The notes below the pieces were generated by a model. It was not told the origin of the DNA. It did no database searches and saw nothing but the letters and a program-made list of their open reading frames with translations. Positions 42,879-51,777 of a stretch of DNA of 64,000 nt are shown here, piece by piece (the first letter of the stretch is position 1; the number at the start of each line of letters is the position of its first letter). The DNA is from Corallococcus coralloides DSM 2259 (GTDB taxonomy: Bacteria > Myxococcota > Myxococcia > Myxococcales > Myxococcaceae), in NCBI RefSeq assembly GCF_000255295.1, contig NC_017030.1, positions 8,158,328-8,222,327 on the forward strand. Direction: 5' to 3'. The translations under genes were made by a program, and so were the position numbers.

Positions 42879-43070
42879 ATGTCTCAAGCGCCTGTGGTGA
42901 CCAAGGAGAATGACGTCTGGGTGATTCGGATCGACCGGCCCAACGGCAAGACCCAGGAGTACCGCTGCGCCACGGAGAGCCAGGCCCGGCAGCTGGCCAT
43001 GGTGCTCGGCAAGCCGGACACCGGCGGTCCGCCGCGCCCGGCGGCGGCGTCGACCAGCACCGTCGCGTAG
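42879..43070 (+). CDS. Small conserved-looking hypothetical protein (63 aa)
   Basis: The ATG at 42879 has an ACGGAGGGA site at good spacing, and codon use is GC-rich in third positions. The protein is soluble with a short beta-rich core (DVWVIRIDRPNGKTQEYRC, then a helix ATESQARQLAMVLG) and a Pro/Ala/Ser-rich tail. It has no signal peptide. I do not recognise a family. It is preceded by a 201-base intergenic region with tandem repeats and followed 53 bases later by the alpha/beta hydrolase gene. Confidence 0.68.
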   Translation: MSQAPVVTKENDVWVIRIDRPNGKTQEYRCATESQARQLAMVLGKPDTGGPPRPAAASTSTVA

Positions 43071-43123
43071 GGTCGCCAGCACCCGGGGGGACGGAGTAAG
43101 CCGGAGGGCACGAGGAGACACCC

Positions 43124-44011
43124 GTGCCCGCCGCCGCATTCGAATCCCTCACCGTCGACGCAGAAGGGCTGCCGCTGCACGTGCGGCAGCGTGGTCCCCA
43201 GGGCGCCCCCGCCGTGCTGCTGCTTCACGGGTGGCTGGACCATTCCCACAGCTTTGATCCGCTCTGCGAGCACCTGCCCGAAGCCTGGCGCACGGTGCTG
43301 CTCGACTTTCGCGGCATGGGCGAGAGCGGCCACGTGGGCCCCGGCGCCGCGTACCACTTCAGCGACCACCTGCTGGACGTGGAGGCCACCCTGGACGGGC
43401 TGGCCCTGCCGCCGGTGCACCTGGTGGGGCACTCGCTGGGCGGCATCGTCGCGCTCGCGTACGCCGCCGCGCGCCCGGAGCGCGTGAAGAGCCTGACCCT
43501 CATCGAGAGCCTGGGTCCTTCCGGCGGCCCGCCCACGGGCGCCGTGCAGCGGCTGCGCGGCTTCCTGGGCGACTCGCGCCGGCCGCCCAACCGCAAGCGC
43601 TACCCCACCGTGGAGGCCGCCGCGGAGCGCCTGCGACAGGCGAACCCCACCCTCTCCCCGGACGCGGCGCGGCTCTTCGCGCGCCATGGCACCCGGCGGA
43701 CACCGGAAGGCGACTTCGCCTTCACCTTCGATCCGCGCCACCGCCGCCGCTTCGGCCAGGGCTTCGACGAGGCCCAGTGGCTGGCGCTGGAGGCCGCCGT
43801 GACCTGCCCCGTGCAGCTCTTGCGCGGCACCGAAGGCCTGTCCCCCGCCCCGGAGCTGCTGGAGGCGCGGCTGGCCGCCCTGCGCACGCTGGCCGCCCCG
43901 CCCCGCTTCTTCGAAGGCGGCCACCATGTGCACCTGGAGCAGCCGGCCGCCATCGCCGCCGCGATCGCGGCCTTCGTCGCGACCCCGGCGACCGAAGCGT
44001 CAAGTTCATGA
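43124..44011 (+). CDS. Alpha/beta-fold hydrolase (295 aa)
   Basis: A cytoplasmic serine hydrolase. The oxyanion segment is LLLHGWLDHSHSF, the nucleophile elbow is LVGHSLGGIVAL, and the C-terminal EGGHHVHLEQP supplies the catalytic His. The usual acidic residue after strand 6 reads RGTEG rather than a clear Asp, so Glu may serve. It resembles epoxide hydrolase/MEST-like hydrolases. Start is GTG at 43124. A weak insertion (TGAVQRLRGFLGDSRRPPN) forms the lid region. Substrate unknown. Confidence 0.88.
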   Translation: MPAAAFESLTVDAEGLPLHVRQRGPQGAPAVLLLHGWLDHSHSFDPLCEHLPEAWRTVLLDFRGMGESGHVGPGAAYHFSDHLLDVEATLDGLALPPVHLVGHSLGGIVALAYAAARPERVKSLTLIESLGPSGGPPTGAVQRLRGFLGDSRRPPNRKRYPTVEAAAERLRQANPTLSPDAARLFARHGTRRTPEGDFAFTFDPRHRRRFGQGFDEAQWLALEAAVTCPVQLLRGTEGLSPAPELLEARLAALRTLAAPPRFFEGGHHVHLEQPAAIAAAIAAFVATPATEASSS

Positions 44012-44157
44012 CCTGAAAAGTTGGGGGTGCAGGTTGGCAAAAGGTCGGGAAAAACCTTTCACCCTCCAGGGCACCCCGGTTCCCTCCAGCGCTCACTTGG
44101 TCGCTGAAGTGTCCGCCAAGTCCTTGATTTCCGGTGGCCGAGGATCAGCGCCGCTGT

Positions 44158-44174
44158 CCGGCACGGGTCTTGAT
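44158..44174 (+). promoter_or_regulatory. Possible sigma-54-like promoter (weak)
   Basis: CGGCACGGGTCTTGAT resembles the sigma-54 consensus TGGCAC-N5-TTGC with correct spacing, but the key -12 GC reads GA. It lies about 80 bases before the start at 44249. Only a weak candidate. Confidence 0.2.
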
Positions 44175-44248
44175 TAGGGGGAGCCCGAGCTGGATCACGT
44201 GTCCCGGGCATCCGTGTGCGTGTGGTGGGGAAGGGTGGGGAGCGGACA

Positions 44249-47248
44249 ATGGTGATGGGGTGGAGGGGTCGGTTCGTCCTGCTGGCGTCGTTGGTGGCAG
44301 GGACGATGGCGTGTCACGAGGAGGACCAGACGCGCGGGGTGCAGGCCACGGCGGTGCTGGACGTGGACGCGCTCGACTTCGGCGAGGTGCCGGTGGGCGA
44401 GTGGCGTGAGAAGGAGGTCCGCATCCGCAACGTCGGCTACGTGCCCTTCTCCGCGCTGGAGGCGTTGGGGCTGGGCAACAACCCGTCCTACCAGGTGGAG
44501 CTGACGGACGGCGGCGGCCGCGTGCCTCCGGGCGAGTCGCACGTCGTCAAGGTGCGCTTCCACCCGCTGGCCGAAGGGCCGGTGGAGGAGACGCTGCGCG
44601 TGACGACGGACGCCAACGTGGGCGCCCTGCAGCAGCTGCCCGTGCAGGGCATGGGCACGCCCACGCGCATTGGCGTCAACCCGCCGGTGCTGGACTACGA
44701 GACGCTGGAGGTGGACAGCGACCGCACGCTGGAGGTCACCGTCACCAACCCGGTGGACCTGCCGCTGACCCTGAAGGTCGCGGGCGAGAACGCGGATCCG
44801 TTCACCGCGGACACCATCACCGTGCCGCCCAACAGCACGCAGGTGGTGAAGACGAAGTACCTGCCCCGTGCGCTGGGGCAGATGGGCGCGCGGCTGGAGG
44901 TCGTCTCCTGCGAGACGTGCACCCCGTCCGTGGTGGACCTGAAGGGCAACTCCGTGGCGAGCGCCTTCGTGTTCGACCCGGCGCCGGTGCCCTTCGACGA
45001 GATTCCGGTGCACGAGCGCACCGAGTCCTTCACCCGCGCGCGCAACGTCACCTGGCGCCCGGTGACCATCTCCGCGCTGGCGACGAGCGACCGGGCCTTC
45101 TCGCCGCTGTCCAAGCCGGAGGGCGCCACGGTGCAGCCGGGCGAGGTGGTGGAGATGCGCATGGAGTTCGCCGCGCGCTTCTCCGGCCCCAACGTGGGCA
45201 ACCTCACCGTGGCGTACGCGTCCGACAAGGCGCGTGAGTCGCGCGTGATGCTGGATGCGCGCGGCGGCCGGCCCACGCTGGCCGTGGCCCCGGTGGCGCT
45301 GGACTTCGGCGAGCTGCCGGTGGGCGGCAAGGTGGAGCAGGTCATCCGCATCACCAACGCGGGCAGCAACGGCCCCCTCACCTTCACCGGCGTGCGCGCG
45401 GACGGCGACGCGGTGCAGTTCGACGTGGCCACGCCCACGCGCGGCACGCAGAACTACCCCTGGAAGGGCGGCACCTGGCCCACGCTGGAGGCCAACGGCC
45501 TGCAGATCAACCCGGGCGACGACGCGCTGGAGCTGAAGGTCTACTTCGAGCCCAAGAACGAGGGCACCTTCACCGCCACGCTCTACGTGCAGTCCAACGA
45601 CCTGTTCACGCCCGAGCGGGCCATCACCCTGACGGGCCGCGCCCGCACGTCCGGCCCCTGCGTGTATGAGCTCCTGCCGCAGCCGTCGCTGGAGTTCGCC
45701 AACGTGGTGCCGGGCCGCGGCGCGGTGCTGGGCTTCTACTTCCGCAACCCGGGCCGGGCCGAGTGCGCCATCAAGAACGTGCACCTGTCCAATGACGGCG
45801 GCGGCGTGTTCTCCATGCCGGGCGGTCCCATCACGGGCGGCGTGGTGCTCTACGACACGGCCTTCAGCTCCATGATTGCCTTCCGCGCGCCCACCACGGG
45901 TGGCGAGTTCAACGGCGAGCTGATGCTCACCGTCAACAACCCGGCCCACCCCACGGTGACGCTGCCCATCCACGCGGTGTCCAACCCGTCGTGCCTGGTG
46001 GCCACGCCGTCCTTCGTGGACTTCGGGCCCATCCGCTACGACTGCCCGGCGCAGCCGCGCAAGACGTTCCTGTCCAACCGCTGCAGCGAGCCGCTCACCG
46101 TGGGGGACGCCATCATCGGCAACGGCACGTCCAAGCAGTTCTCCCTGCGCACGCCGGTGACGGCGCCCATCACGCTCCAGCCCGGCGAGGGCTTCGAGAT
46201 GGAGGTGGACTACGCCCGCAACGTGCTGGGCCAGCACTACAGCCCGCTGTACTTCCAGACGAGCACGGAGGCGAACCGCTTCCTCGTCCCGCTCCTGGCG
46301 GAGACCAACCACGAGGGCATCCAGGTGGACCGCTTCACGCAGGGCACCGACAGCCAGCTGGACGTGCTCTTCGTGGTGTCCAACACCACCACCATGGAGC
46401 CCTACCAGCAGCGCCTGCGCAACGCGATTCCCGGGTGGCTGGCGCGCGCGAAGGAGCTGAACGTGGACGTGCGCGTGGGCGTCACCAGCACGGGCCTGGT
46501 GCAGCGCCAGGGGCTGTGCGGCGGCGGCGCCAACGGCGGTGAGGCCGGCCGGCTCTTCCCGGTGGACGGCAGCCGCGCCCGCGTGGTGTCCGGCAACAGC
46601 GCCAACGCGGCGGCCACCATCCAGTCCAACCTGGACGTGGGCCTGTGCCACAACCTGGTGCAGGGCCTGGAGACGATGCGCCAGGGCCTGTCCGCCCCGC
46701 TGTCCGAGCAGGCCGATGACGTCCGCACCCCGCAGCCCAACGACGGCAACCTGGGCTTCACCCGCGCCGCCGCCCGCATGGCCGTGGTGGTGCTGGCGGA
46801 CGAGGACGACCACTCCGGCTTCGCGCCCGACAGCTACATCCAGTTCCTCCAGACGCTGAAGGGCACGGGCATGTCCCAGCGCAGCAACCTGCACGCGCTC
46901 GTCCCCAGCGGGACGTCCTGCTCCACCGCCGGCTCCAGCGCGGACCGCTTCACCTCGGTGGCCCGGGGCACGGGCGGCTCCGTGGGCTCCATCTGCGAGG
47001 GTGACTACCGCGGGTTCCTGGACCCCATCATCCAGCAGGCCGGTGAGCCGCAGGCGGACTTCCACCTCACCGCGACGCCGGACGGCACCTCGGAGATGAG
47101 CGTGCGCGTGAACGGCCGCACGCTGGGTGCGGACCAGTGGACCTACGACGCGGGCCGCAACGCGGTCATCTTCGCGGCGGGCTCCGTGCCCACCCCGGGC
47201 CAGTCCGTGGAGATCCGCTACCGGAGCATCTGCGCCGCGACGCCGTAG
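44249..47248 (+). CDS. Choice-of-anchor D/ASPM-like repeat lipoprotein (999 aa)
   Basis: A long exported protein beginning with a signal peptide that ends in GTMACHE, a possible lipoprotein site. It contains at least five tandem Ig-like modules of about 100 residues with the pattern LDFGEVPVGE or LDFGELPVGG at their starts (ASPM/SPD-2-Hydin or choice-of-anchor D type). From residue 705 comes a von Willebrand-like domain (DVLFVVSNTTTMEPYQQRL, with the MIDAS-type D-x-S replaced by V-S-N), and a C-terminal beta domain. Likely on the cell surface, perhaps an adhesin. ATG at 44249 begins MVMGWRGR. It ends before a strong terminator. Confidence 0.85.
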   Translation: MVMGWRGRFVLLASLVAGTMACHEEDQTRGVQATAVLDVDALDFGEVPVGEWREKEVRIRNVGYVPFSALEALGLGNNPSYQVELTDGGGRVPPGESHVVKVRFHPLAEGPVEETLRVTTDANVGALQQLPVQGMGTPTRIGVNPPVLDYETLEVDSDRTLEVTVTNPVDLPLTLKVAGENADPFTADTITVPPNSTQVVKTKYLPRALGQMGARLEVVSCETCTPSVVDLKGNSVASAFVFDPAPVPFDEIPVHERTESFTRARNVTWRPVTISALATSDRAFSPLSKPEGATVQPGEVVEMRMEFAARFSGPNVGNLTVAYASDKARESRVMLDARGGRPTLAVAPVALDFGELPVGGKVEQVIRITNAGSNGPLTFTGVRADGDAVQFDVATPTRGTQNYPWKGGTWPTLEANGLQINPGDDALELKVYFEPKNEGTFTATLYVQSNDLFTPERAITLTGRARTSGPCVYELLPQPSLEFANVVPGRGAVLGFYFRNPGRAECAIKNVHLSNDGGGVFSMPGGPITGGVVLYDTAFSSMIAFRAPTTGGEFNGELMLTVNNPAHPTVTLPIHAVSNPSCLVATPSFVDFGPIRYDCPAQPRKTFLSNRCSEPLTVGDAIIGNGTSKQFSLRTPVTAPITLQPGEGFEMEVDYARNVLGQHYSPLYFQTSTEANRFLVPLLAETNHEGIQVDRFTQGTDSQLDVLFVVSNTTTMEPYQQRLRNAIPGWLARAKELNVDVRVGVTSTGLVQRQGLCGGGANGGEAGRLFPVDGSRARVVSGNSANAAATIQSNLDVGLCHNLVQGLETMRQGLSAPLSEQADDVRTPQPNDGNLGFTRAAARMAVVVLADEDDHSGFAPDSYIQFLQTLKGTGMSQRSNLHALVPSGTSCSTAGSSADRFTSVARGTGGSVGSICEGDYRGFLDPIIQQAGEPQADFHLTATPDGTSEMSVRVNGRTLGADQWTYDAGRNAVIFAAGSVPTPGQSVEIRYRSICAATP

Positions 47249-47288
47249 CCTGGGGGCCGTAGGTTCACGGGTTCGTGACGCAGCGCGG

Positions 47289-47329
47289 CCGGGCCGGTCC
47301 CAGAGGGGGCCGGCCCGGTTCGCGTTTTT
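47289..47329 (+). terminator. Strong intrinsic terminator
   Basis: CCGGGCCGG / CCGGCCCGG, 9 bp perfect with a 12-base loop, followed by TTCGCGTTTTT. It lies 40 bases after the choice-of-anchor gene stop and 55 before the kinase start. One of the few hairpins here with a true T-run. Confidence 0.8.
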
Positions 47330-47383
47330 GCGGAAGCCCGGGCTTTTGAGATCCGCGCTGACGCGGCTATCGTCACGGCCGGA

Positions 47384-49117
47384 GTGGAAACGTTCGGCCG
47401 CTATGAATTGCTGCGCAAGCTGGCCACCGGCGGCATGGGGGCCGTCTATCTGGCCCGGCAGAAGGGACCGGTCGGGTTCCAGAAGCTGCTGGTGGTGAAG
47501 CGGCTGTTGCCCCACCTGTCGGAGGACGACGAGTTCCTCCAGATGTTCCTGGACGAGGCGCGCATCGCGGCGCTGCTCAACCACCCCAACATCGCGCAGA
47601 TCTACGAGATGGGGGACGTGGACGGGCAGTACTACATCGCGATGGAGTACGTGCACGGCGAGCCGCTGGGTTCGCTGGTGCCGCGCGCGTCGGCGCACCC
47701 GGGCGGGTTTCCCCTGGGCCTGCGGTGCCGGATCATCGCGGAGGCGGCGGCGGGGCTGGATGCGGCGCACAACGCGCGCAGTCCGTCCGGCCGGAAGCTG
47801 TCGCTCATCCACCGGGACGTGTCTCCGCAGAACGTGCTGGTGGGCTTCAACGGCGGCGTGAAGCTCATCGACTTCGGCGTGGCGAAGGCGCAGGGCAAGC
47901 TGTCGCAGACGGTGGTGGGCACCATCAAGGGCAAGCACGCGTACATGTCCCCGGAGCAGGCGCGGGGCGAGCCGCTGGATGCGCGCTCGGACGTGTTCGG
48001 CCTGGGGACGGTGTTCTACGAGCTCTTGACGGGCGGCCGCCTGTTCAAGCGCGAGACGGAGATGGCCACGCTCAAGGCCGTCGTGGGGCACAAGATCGTC
48101 CCGCCGTCGGAGGCCGTGCCCGGGATTCCGAAGTCGTTGGACCCCATCGTCTTCAAGGCGCTGGCGCGCAAGCGCGACGACCGGTTCTCCACCGCGGGCG
48201 AGCTGCAGCTGGCGCTGGAGGAGTTCCTCCAGCAGGAGAAGCTGTCCGGCACCAGCGCGCACCTGGCCGCGTTCATGCGGGACGTGTACGCGGACGAGCT
48301 GGAGGAGGAGCGCTTCGCGGCCGAGCCGACGATGATCTACTTCGACCCGCGCCTGATGGCCCGGCCGGGCAGTGCCGCTTCCGCGAAGGCCCCGGCCCCC
48401 GGGACGACGCCGTCCGCGAGCAAGGCGCAGGCCCCGGCGAAGACGCCGCCCCGTGCGCCGGAGCCGTCGGTGAGCCAGTCGTCGACGAAGGCCGCCGCAT
48501 CGCCGGAGGACTCCGGCATGGGGCCTGCCGCGGAGCGGACCTCGCGCACGAAGGAGAACTCCGGCCTGAGCCGTCCGGAGGCCCGGCCCGTGAGGACGCG
48601 GGAGAACACGGGCGTGAGCCTCGCGGACACGCGGCCCCTGCACGACGAGGACTCGGGCCGGCCCACCTCGAAGCACGAGGCCATGCGCGGCGAGGCGCGT
48701 GCCTCCACCGGGAGGTTCGATGCCGTGCGCGGCGAGGACGCGGGCCCGGCTCGCTCCTCCACCGCGAAGCATGAGGCCGTGCGCGCTGAAGAGACGGGCC
48801 CGGCTCGCGCCTCCACCGCGAAGCATGAGGCCGTGCGCGCGGAGACCGGCCGCTCGTCCACCGCCCAGTTCGGCGCGGTGCGCGCGGAGGGCTCGAAGCC
48901 GTCCCGTCCGCCCGAGGGCTCCACGGGAAGCCGTTCCGCGGCGAAGGCCGTGAAGGTCTCCGGGGATACGACGGGGAGCCGCTCCGCCGCGAAGGCCGTG
49001 CGTACACAGGAAGACTCCGTCGGGACCAAGGCGCCCGCGAAGACGGGCCGCACCGAAGGCTCCGTGTCCTCCGCCCGGCGTCCGGCTCGCGGCACCGGGC
49101 CCGACTCCGACAAGTAG
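47384..49117 (+). CDS. Ser/Thr protein kinase with repetitive tail (577 aa)
   Basis: Eukaryotic-like kinase of the PknB type. The Gly loop is LATGGMGAVYLA, Lys39 in VVKRLL, the catalytic loop HRDVSPQN (143-150, with Ser in place of the usual Lys, common in this myxobacterial subgroup), DFG at 163-165 and SPEQARGE as the activation segment. The domain ends near residue 290. The remaining 280 residues are disordered and rich in Ala, Pro, Ser and Thr, with four copies of an A-R-A-S-T-A-K-H-E-A-V-R-A-E-like unit and two TGSRSAAKAV units. No membrane helix. Start is GTG at 47384. The tail may be a phosphorylation or scaffolding region. Confidence 0.9.
   Translation: METFGRYELLRKLATGGMGAVYLARQKGPVGFQKLLVVKRLLPHLSEDDEFLQMFLDEARIAALLNHPNIAQIYEMGDVDGQYYIAMEYVHGEPLGSLVPRASAHPGGFPLGLRCRIIAEAAAGLDAAHNARSPSGRKLSLIHRDVSPQNVLVGFNGGVKLIDFGVAKAQGKLSQTVVGTIKGKHAYMSPEQARGEPLDARSDVFGLGTVFYELLTGGRLFKRETEMATLKAVVGHKIVPPSEAVPGIPKSLDPIVFKALARKRDDRFSTAGELQLALEEFLQQEKLSGTSAHLAAFMRDVYADELEEERFAAEPTMIYFDPRLMARPGSAASAKAPAPGTTPSASKAQAPAKTPPRAPEPSVSQSSTKAAASPEDSGMGPAAERTSRTKENSGLSRPEARPVRTRENTGVSLADTRPLHDEDSGRPTSKHEAMRGEARASTGRFDAVRGEDAGPARSSTAKHEAVRAEETGPARASTAKHEAVRAETGRSSTAQFGAVRAEGSKPSRPPEGSTGSRSAAKAVKVSGDTTGSRSAAKAVRTQEDSVGTKAPAKTGRTEGSVSSARRPARGTGPDSDK
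48695..48892 (+). repeat. Tandem coding repeats in kinase tail
   Basis: Four degenerate repeats of about 16-18 codons, of the form ARASTxKHEAVRAEETGP, at protein positions about 438-503. The middle two are almost identical at the DNA level (both contain GCGAAGCATGAGGCCGTGCG). Such repeats expand and contract by recombination. Confidence 0.6.
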
Positions 49118-49168
49118 GCTCCAGGAGCGCCGCGACCGGCCGTCTCGGGCCCCGCTCGAAGCGCCCAG

Positions 49169-49189
49169 GGCCCGCGAGCAACGCGGGCC
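49169..49189. terminator. Bidirectional hairpin terminator
   Basis: GGCCCGCG / CGCGGGCC, 8 bp perfect with a 5-base AGCAA loop, between the convergent kinase (stop 49117) and PhnD-like gene (stop 49215). Confidence 0.6.
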
Positions 49190-49214
49190 TCGCGATGCCG
49201 GAGCCTCGCTGCGG

Positions 49215-50039
49215 CTACAGGCTCGCCAGGGCCACGCGGTACAGCGCGCGGTAGCCCATGCGCGGGGCCACTTCGAAGCGGTCCGCGTTGAAGATGTCGC
49301 GCAAGAGCGCCTGCCCGTCCGGCGTGGACTGCAGCCCCAGGAGCGCCGTCTCCAGCGCGGCCACCAGCGGCGCGGGCAGCCCCATGGCCACCGGCACGCC
49401 GTCGTTGGGGGCCTCGTCCGTGTACGCCAGGAGCTCGAACTTCGCGCCCATGCCCGGCCCCAGCACGTCCTCCACGCCCGTGGTGAACGTGAGCGCCGTG
49501 GAGGCCGGCGGACAGAAGACGCTCGTCACGTCCGCCCTGCCCTCCAGCACCGCCTCCAGCGCCCCCTGGTACGAGCCCGTGAACTGCTGCGACACGAACG
49601 CGCGCGACGGCTCCAGCCCCTGCGTCTTCAGGAACGCGCTGGGCAGGAGGTAGCCCGCCACCGAATCGCGGTCCACCCACGCCGCCTTGGCGCCCTTGAG
49701 CTTCTCCAGGGTCAGCCCGGAGCCCGCCCGCCCCACCAGCGCGGAGCGGTAGCTGGACATGCCCCGGCGCACCCCGCGCGTCAGCACCCGCACGCCCATG
49801 GCCTCCATGCGCGCGCAGACGAAGGGCGGCGCCCAGGCCGCGTCCGCTCGCCCGGACAAGAGGTCCTTGGCCAGCGTCTCGTAGCTGGTGGCGACATTCA
49901 CCTCCACCAGCTTGCCCAATGCGCGCTGCAGGAACGACGCGAGCCGTTCCGCACGCTCGCGCGCCGTTTCACTGCCCAGGGACGGCGGCAGGCCGAAACG
50001 GAAGGAGTGCCGCGAACCTGAGGGGACGTGCGGGGTCAT
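49215..50039 (-). CDS. PhnD-like substrate-binding protein without signal peptide (274 aa)
   Basis: Resembles the periplasmic binding proteins of phosphate/phosphonate ABC transporters (PhnD family): FRFGLPPSLG at the start, LGKLVEVNVATSYETLAKDLLSGRADAAWAPP in parts, SYRSALVGRAGSG, then SAFLKTQGLEPSRAFV and DEAPNDGVPVAMG. The unusual point is that there is no signal peptide or lipobox, so it may be cytoplasmic. No ABC transporter genes adjoin it. It may bind a small ligand for another purpose. It starts 12 bases after the TerB-like stop (50052), probably in the same operon. Confidence 0.78.
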   Translation of the reverse strand: MTPHVPSGSRHSFRFGLPPSLGSETARERAERLASFLQRALGKLVEVNVATSYETLAKDLLSGRADAAWAPPFVCARMEAMGVRVLTRGVRRGMSSYRSALVGRAGSGLTLEKLKGAKAAWVDRDSVAGYLLPSAFLKTQGLEPSRAFVSQQFTGSYQGALEAVLEGRADVTSVFCPPASTALTFTTGVEDVLGPGMGAKFELLAYTDEAPNDGVPVAMGLPAPLVAALETALLGLQSTPDGQALLRDIFNADRFEVAPRMGYRALYRVALASL

Positions 50040-50051
50040 ACGACTCCCTGC

Positions 50052-50876
50052 TTACCCCTGCTGGTCCAACCGCGCCACTTCATCGTCCGCCAGACCGAAC
50101 GTCGCCTGGAGCAGATCCAGGATCCGCTGCTCCGCGTGACTCGTCCGCCCGGACGCATGGGCAATCTTGGTGGCCAGCTGGTACGCCTTGACGCGCTGCG
50201 AATGCGTGGCCAGCCCGTGCGCCAGGACCTGGAGCCGCTGGGGCAGGCCGTCCGTGGCCAGCGCCGCCACGGACTCGCTCACGAAGCCCTGCGCCCGCTC
50301 CGGGCTCACGTTCTGGAAGAGCGGATCCGCCGCGAAGCTCTCCACCATCGCGCGCGCCTCCGCCTCCTTCAGTTGGCCGTCCGCCGCCAGCACCAGGACC
50401 ATCACCTCCGCGAACAGCCGCTCCAGGGGCTCGCCCAGCGCCTCCGACAGGCTGCCCCCCTGCTCGATGACGTCGATGATCTGCGCGACCTCGTCCTCGG
50501 AGATGCCCAGCGCCGCCTGGAACGTCTTGAGCAGCCCCAGCTCGGAGCGGGTGGCCCGCTGATCCGCCAGCGCCACCGCCGCCGCCAGGCCGAAGGCCAG
50601 CATCCGGTTCTTGTGGTCCGGCAGCCGCCGGCGCAGCGAGGAGAGGACATCCTCCAGGTTGCGCGCCTCCGCCAGCCGCACCGCGCTGGTCTCCACCAGC
50701 AGGTTCAGCTCGTTGGACTGCGTGCCCTCGAACTCCGGGCGCTCCAGCACGCGGGCCAGGAGCGTCTGCATCTCGCGCTGGGACACGCTGCCGTCCGCCA
50801 TGGCGGCCAGCAACATGGCCTCCACCAGCGCCGCGTTGCGCTCCTTGCGCGCCTTTACTGCCTGCTCTCGAGCCAT
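50052..50876 (-). CDS. TerB-like helical protein (274 aa)
   Basis: An all-helical cytoplasmic protein with two repeats of a TerB-type fold: [25 protein letters not shown] at the start, and later [26 protein letters not shown]. The A-D-G-x-(V/L) turn is a mark of the tellurite-resistance TerB family. Function unknown; TerB-like proteins often act with stress or membrane systems. Start ATG at 50876 overlaps the end of ttcA by 22 bases, so the two are coupled. Confidence 0.8.
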   Translation of the reverse strand: MAREQAVKARKERNAALVEAMLLAAMADGSVSQREMQTLLARVLERPEFEGTQSNELNLLVETSAVRLAEARNLEDVLSSLRRRLPDHKNRMLAFGLAAAVALADQRATRSELGLLKTFQAALGISEDEVAQIIDVIEQGGSLSEALGEPLERLFAEVMVLVLAADGQLKEAEARAMVESFAADPLFQNVSPERAQGFVSESVAALATDGLPQRLQVLAHGLATHSQRVKAYQLATKIAHASGRTSHAEQRILDLLQATFGLADDEVARLDQQG

Positions 50877-51700
50877 GGACTGGCGCTCCCTTGCGTGTCG
50901 TTGGTGGGGGGGGTGGCCACGGGCCCGTCTTCCGTCGCGTTCAGCGGGTCCGGGTTCAGCGTCTTGTCCAAGAGGTGCGTGGGCCGCACGTTCGACATCG
51001 CGTTGAGCAGGCTCTGGCGGACGTTGGGGATCTCCTTGCCCAGGTCCTCCACCAGCTTCTGCATCCGCTTGCGCTGCAGGTTCTCCTGCGACCCGCACAG
51101 GTCGCAGGGGATGATGGGGAACTGCTTCGCCTCCGCGAACTGGATGATCTCCTTCTCCGGCGCGTAGCACAGCGGCCGGATGACCACGTTGCGGCCGTCA
51201 TCGCTCTTCAGGAGCGGCGGCATCGCCTTGAGGCTCCCGGCGAAGAACATGTTCAGGAGCATCGTGTGGATGAGGTCGTCGCGGTGGTGGCCCAGGGCGA
51301 TCTTGTTGCAGCCCAGGTGCACGGCGGCGTTGTAGAGGATGCCCCGGCGCAGGCGCGAGCACACCGAGCACTGCGTCTTCCCGGGCGGGGTCTTCTCCAG
51401 GACGATGCTGTAGGTGTCCTCCTTCAGCATCTTGTAGGCGTAGCCTTCCTTCTGGAAGTAGCCCTCCAGGATGTGGCCGGGGAAGCCCGGGTGGCCCTGG
51501 TCCAGGTTCACGGCCAGCAAGTCGAACTTCACGGGGGCTCGCCGCTGCAGCTCTCGCAGCAGGTGGAGCATCGTGTAGGAGTCCTTGCCTCCCGACACGC
51601 CCACCATGATGCGGTCCCCGGCCTCGATGAGGCGGAAGTCCGCGATGGCCCGGCCCATGTGGCCAAGCAGGCTTTTTTCAAGACGTTGGGCGTCGTTCAT
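50855..51700 (-). CDS. ttcA: tRNA 2-thiocytidine biosynthesis protein TtcA (281 aa)
   Basis: Thiolates cytidine 32 of tRNA using ATP and an iron-sulfur cluster. The PP-loop is SGGKDSYTM (residues 36-44). Two CxxC pairs, CSVC and CDLC, supply cluster ligands. LGHHRDD and the downstream [12 protein letters not shown] are also conserved. The start could be ATG at 51712 or 51700; the second begins [13 protein letters not shown] and has an AGG-type site further upstream. A Ser/Thr/Pro-rich tail of about 20 residues at the C-terminus is not conserved. Overlaps the TerB-like gene by 22 bases. Firm identity. Confidence 0.93.
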   Translation of the reverse strand: MNDAQRLEKSLLGHMGRAIADFRLIEAGDRIMVGVSGGKDSYTMLHLLRELQRRAPVKFDLLAVNLDQGHPGFPGHILEGYFQKEGYAYKMLKEDTYSIVLEKTPPGKTQCSVCSRLRRGILYNAAVHLGCNKIALGHHRDDLIHTMLLNMFFAGSLKAMPPLLKSDDGRNVVIRPLCYAPEKEIIQFAEAKQFPIIPCDLCGSQENLQRKRMQKLVEDLGKEIPNVRQSLLNAMSNVRPTHLLDKTLNPDPLNATEDGPVATPPTNDTQGSASPWLESRQ

Positions 51701-51777
51701 CGGCGGGGCCATCCTAGCGGCGGTTCGGGAAAAAACACGTCAAAGGGGCGGGCCGGTCCGCTAGCCTGCTCCCCGCG

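Noticed and set aside
44195-48826. Very long open frame (over 1500 codons) on the minus strand
   Set aside because: It is the antisense of the choice-of-anchor and kinase genes. The product is His/Arg/Val/Gln-rich without domains, as expected from a GC-rich complement.
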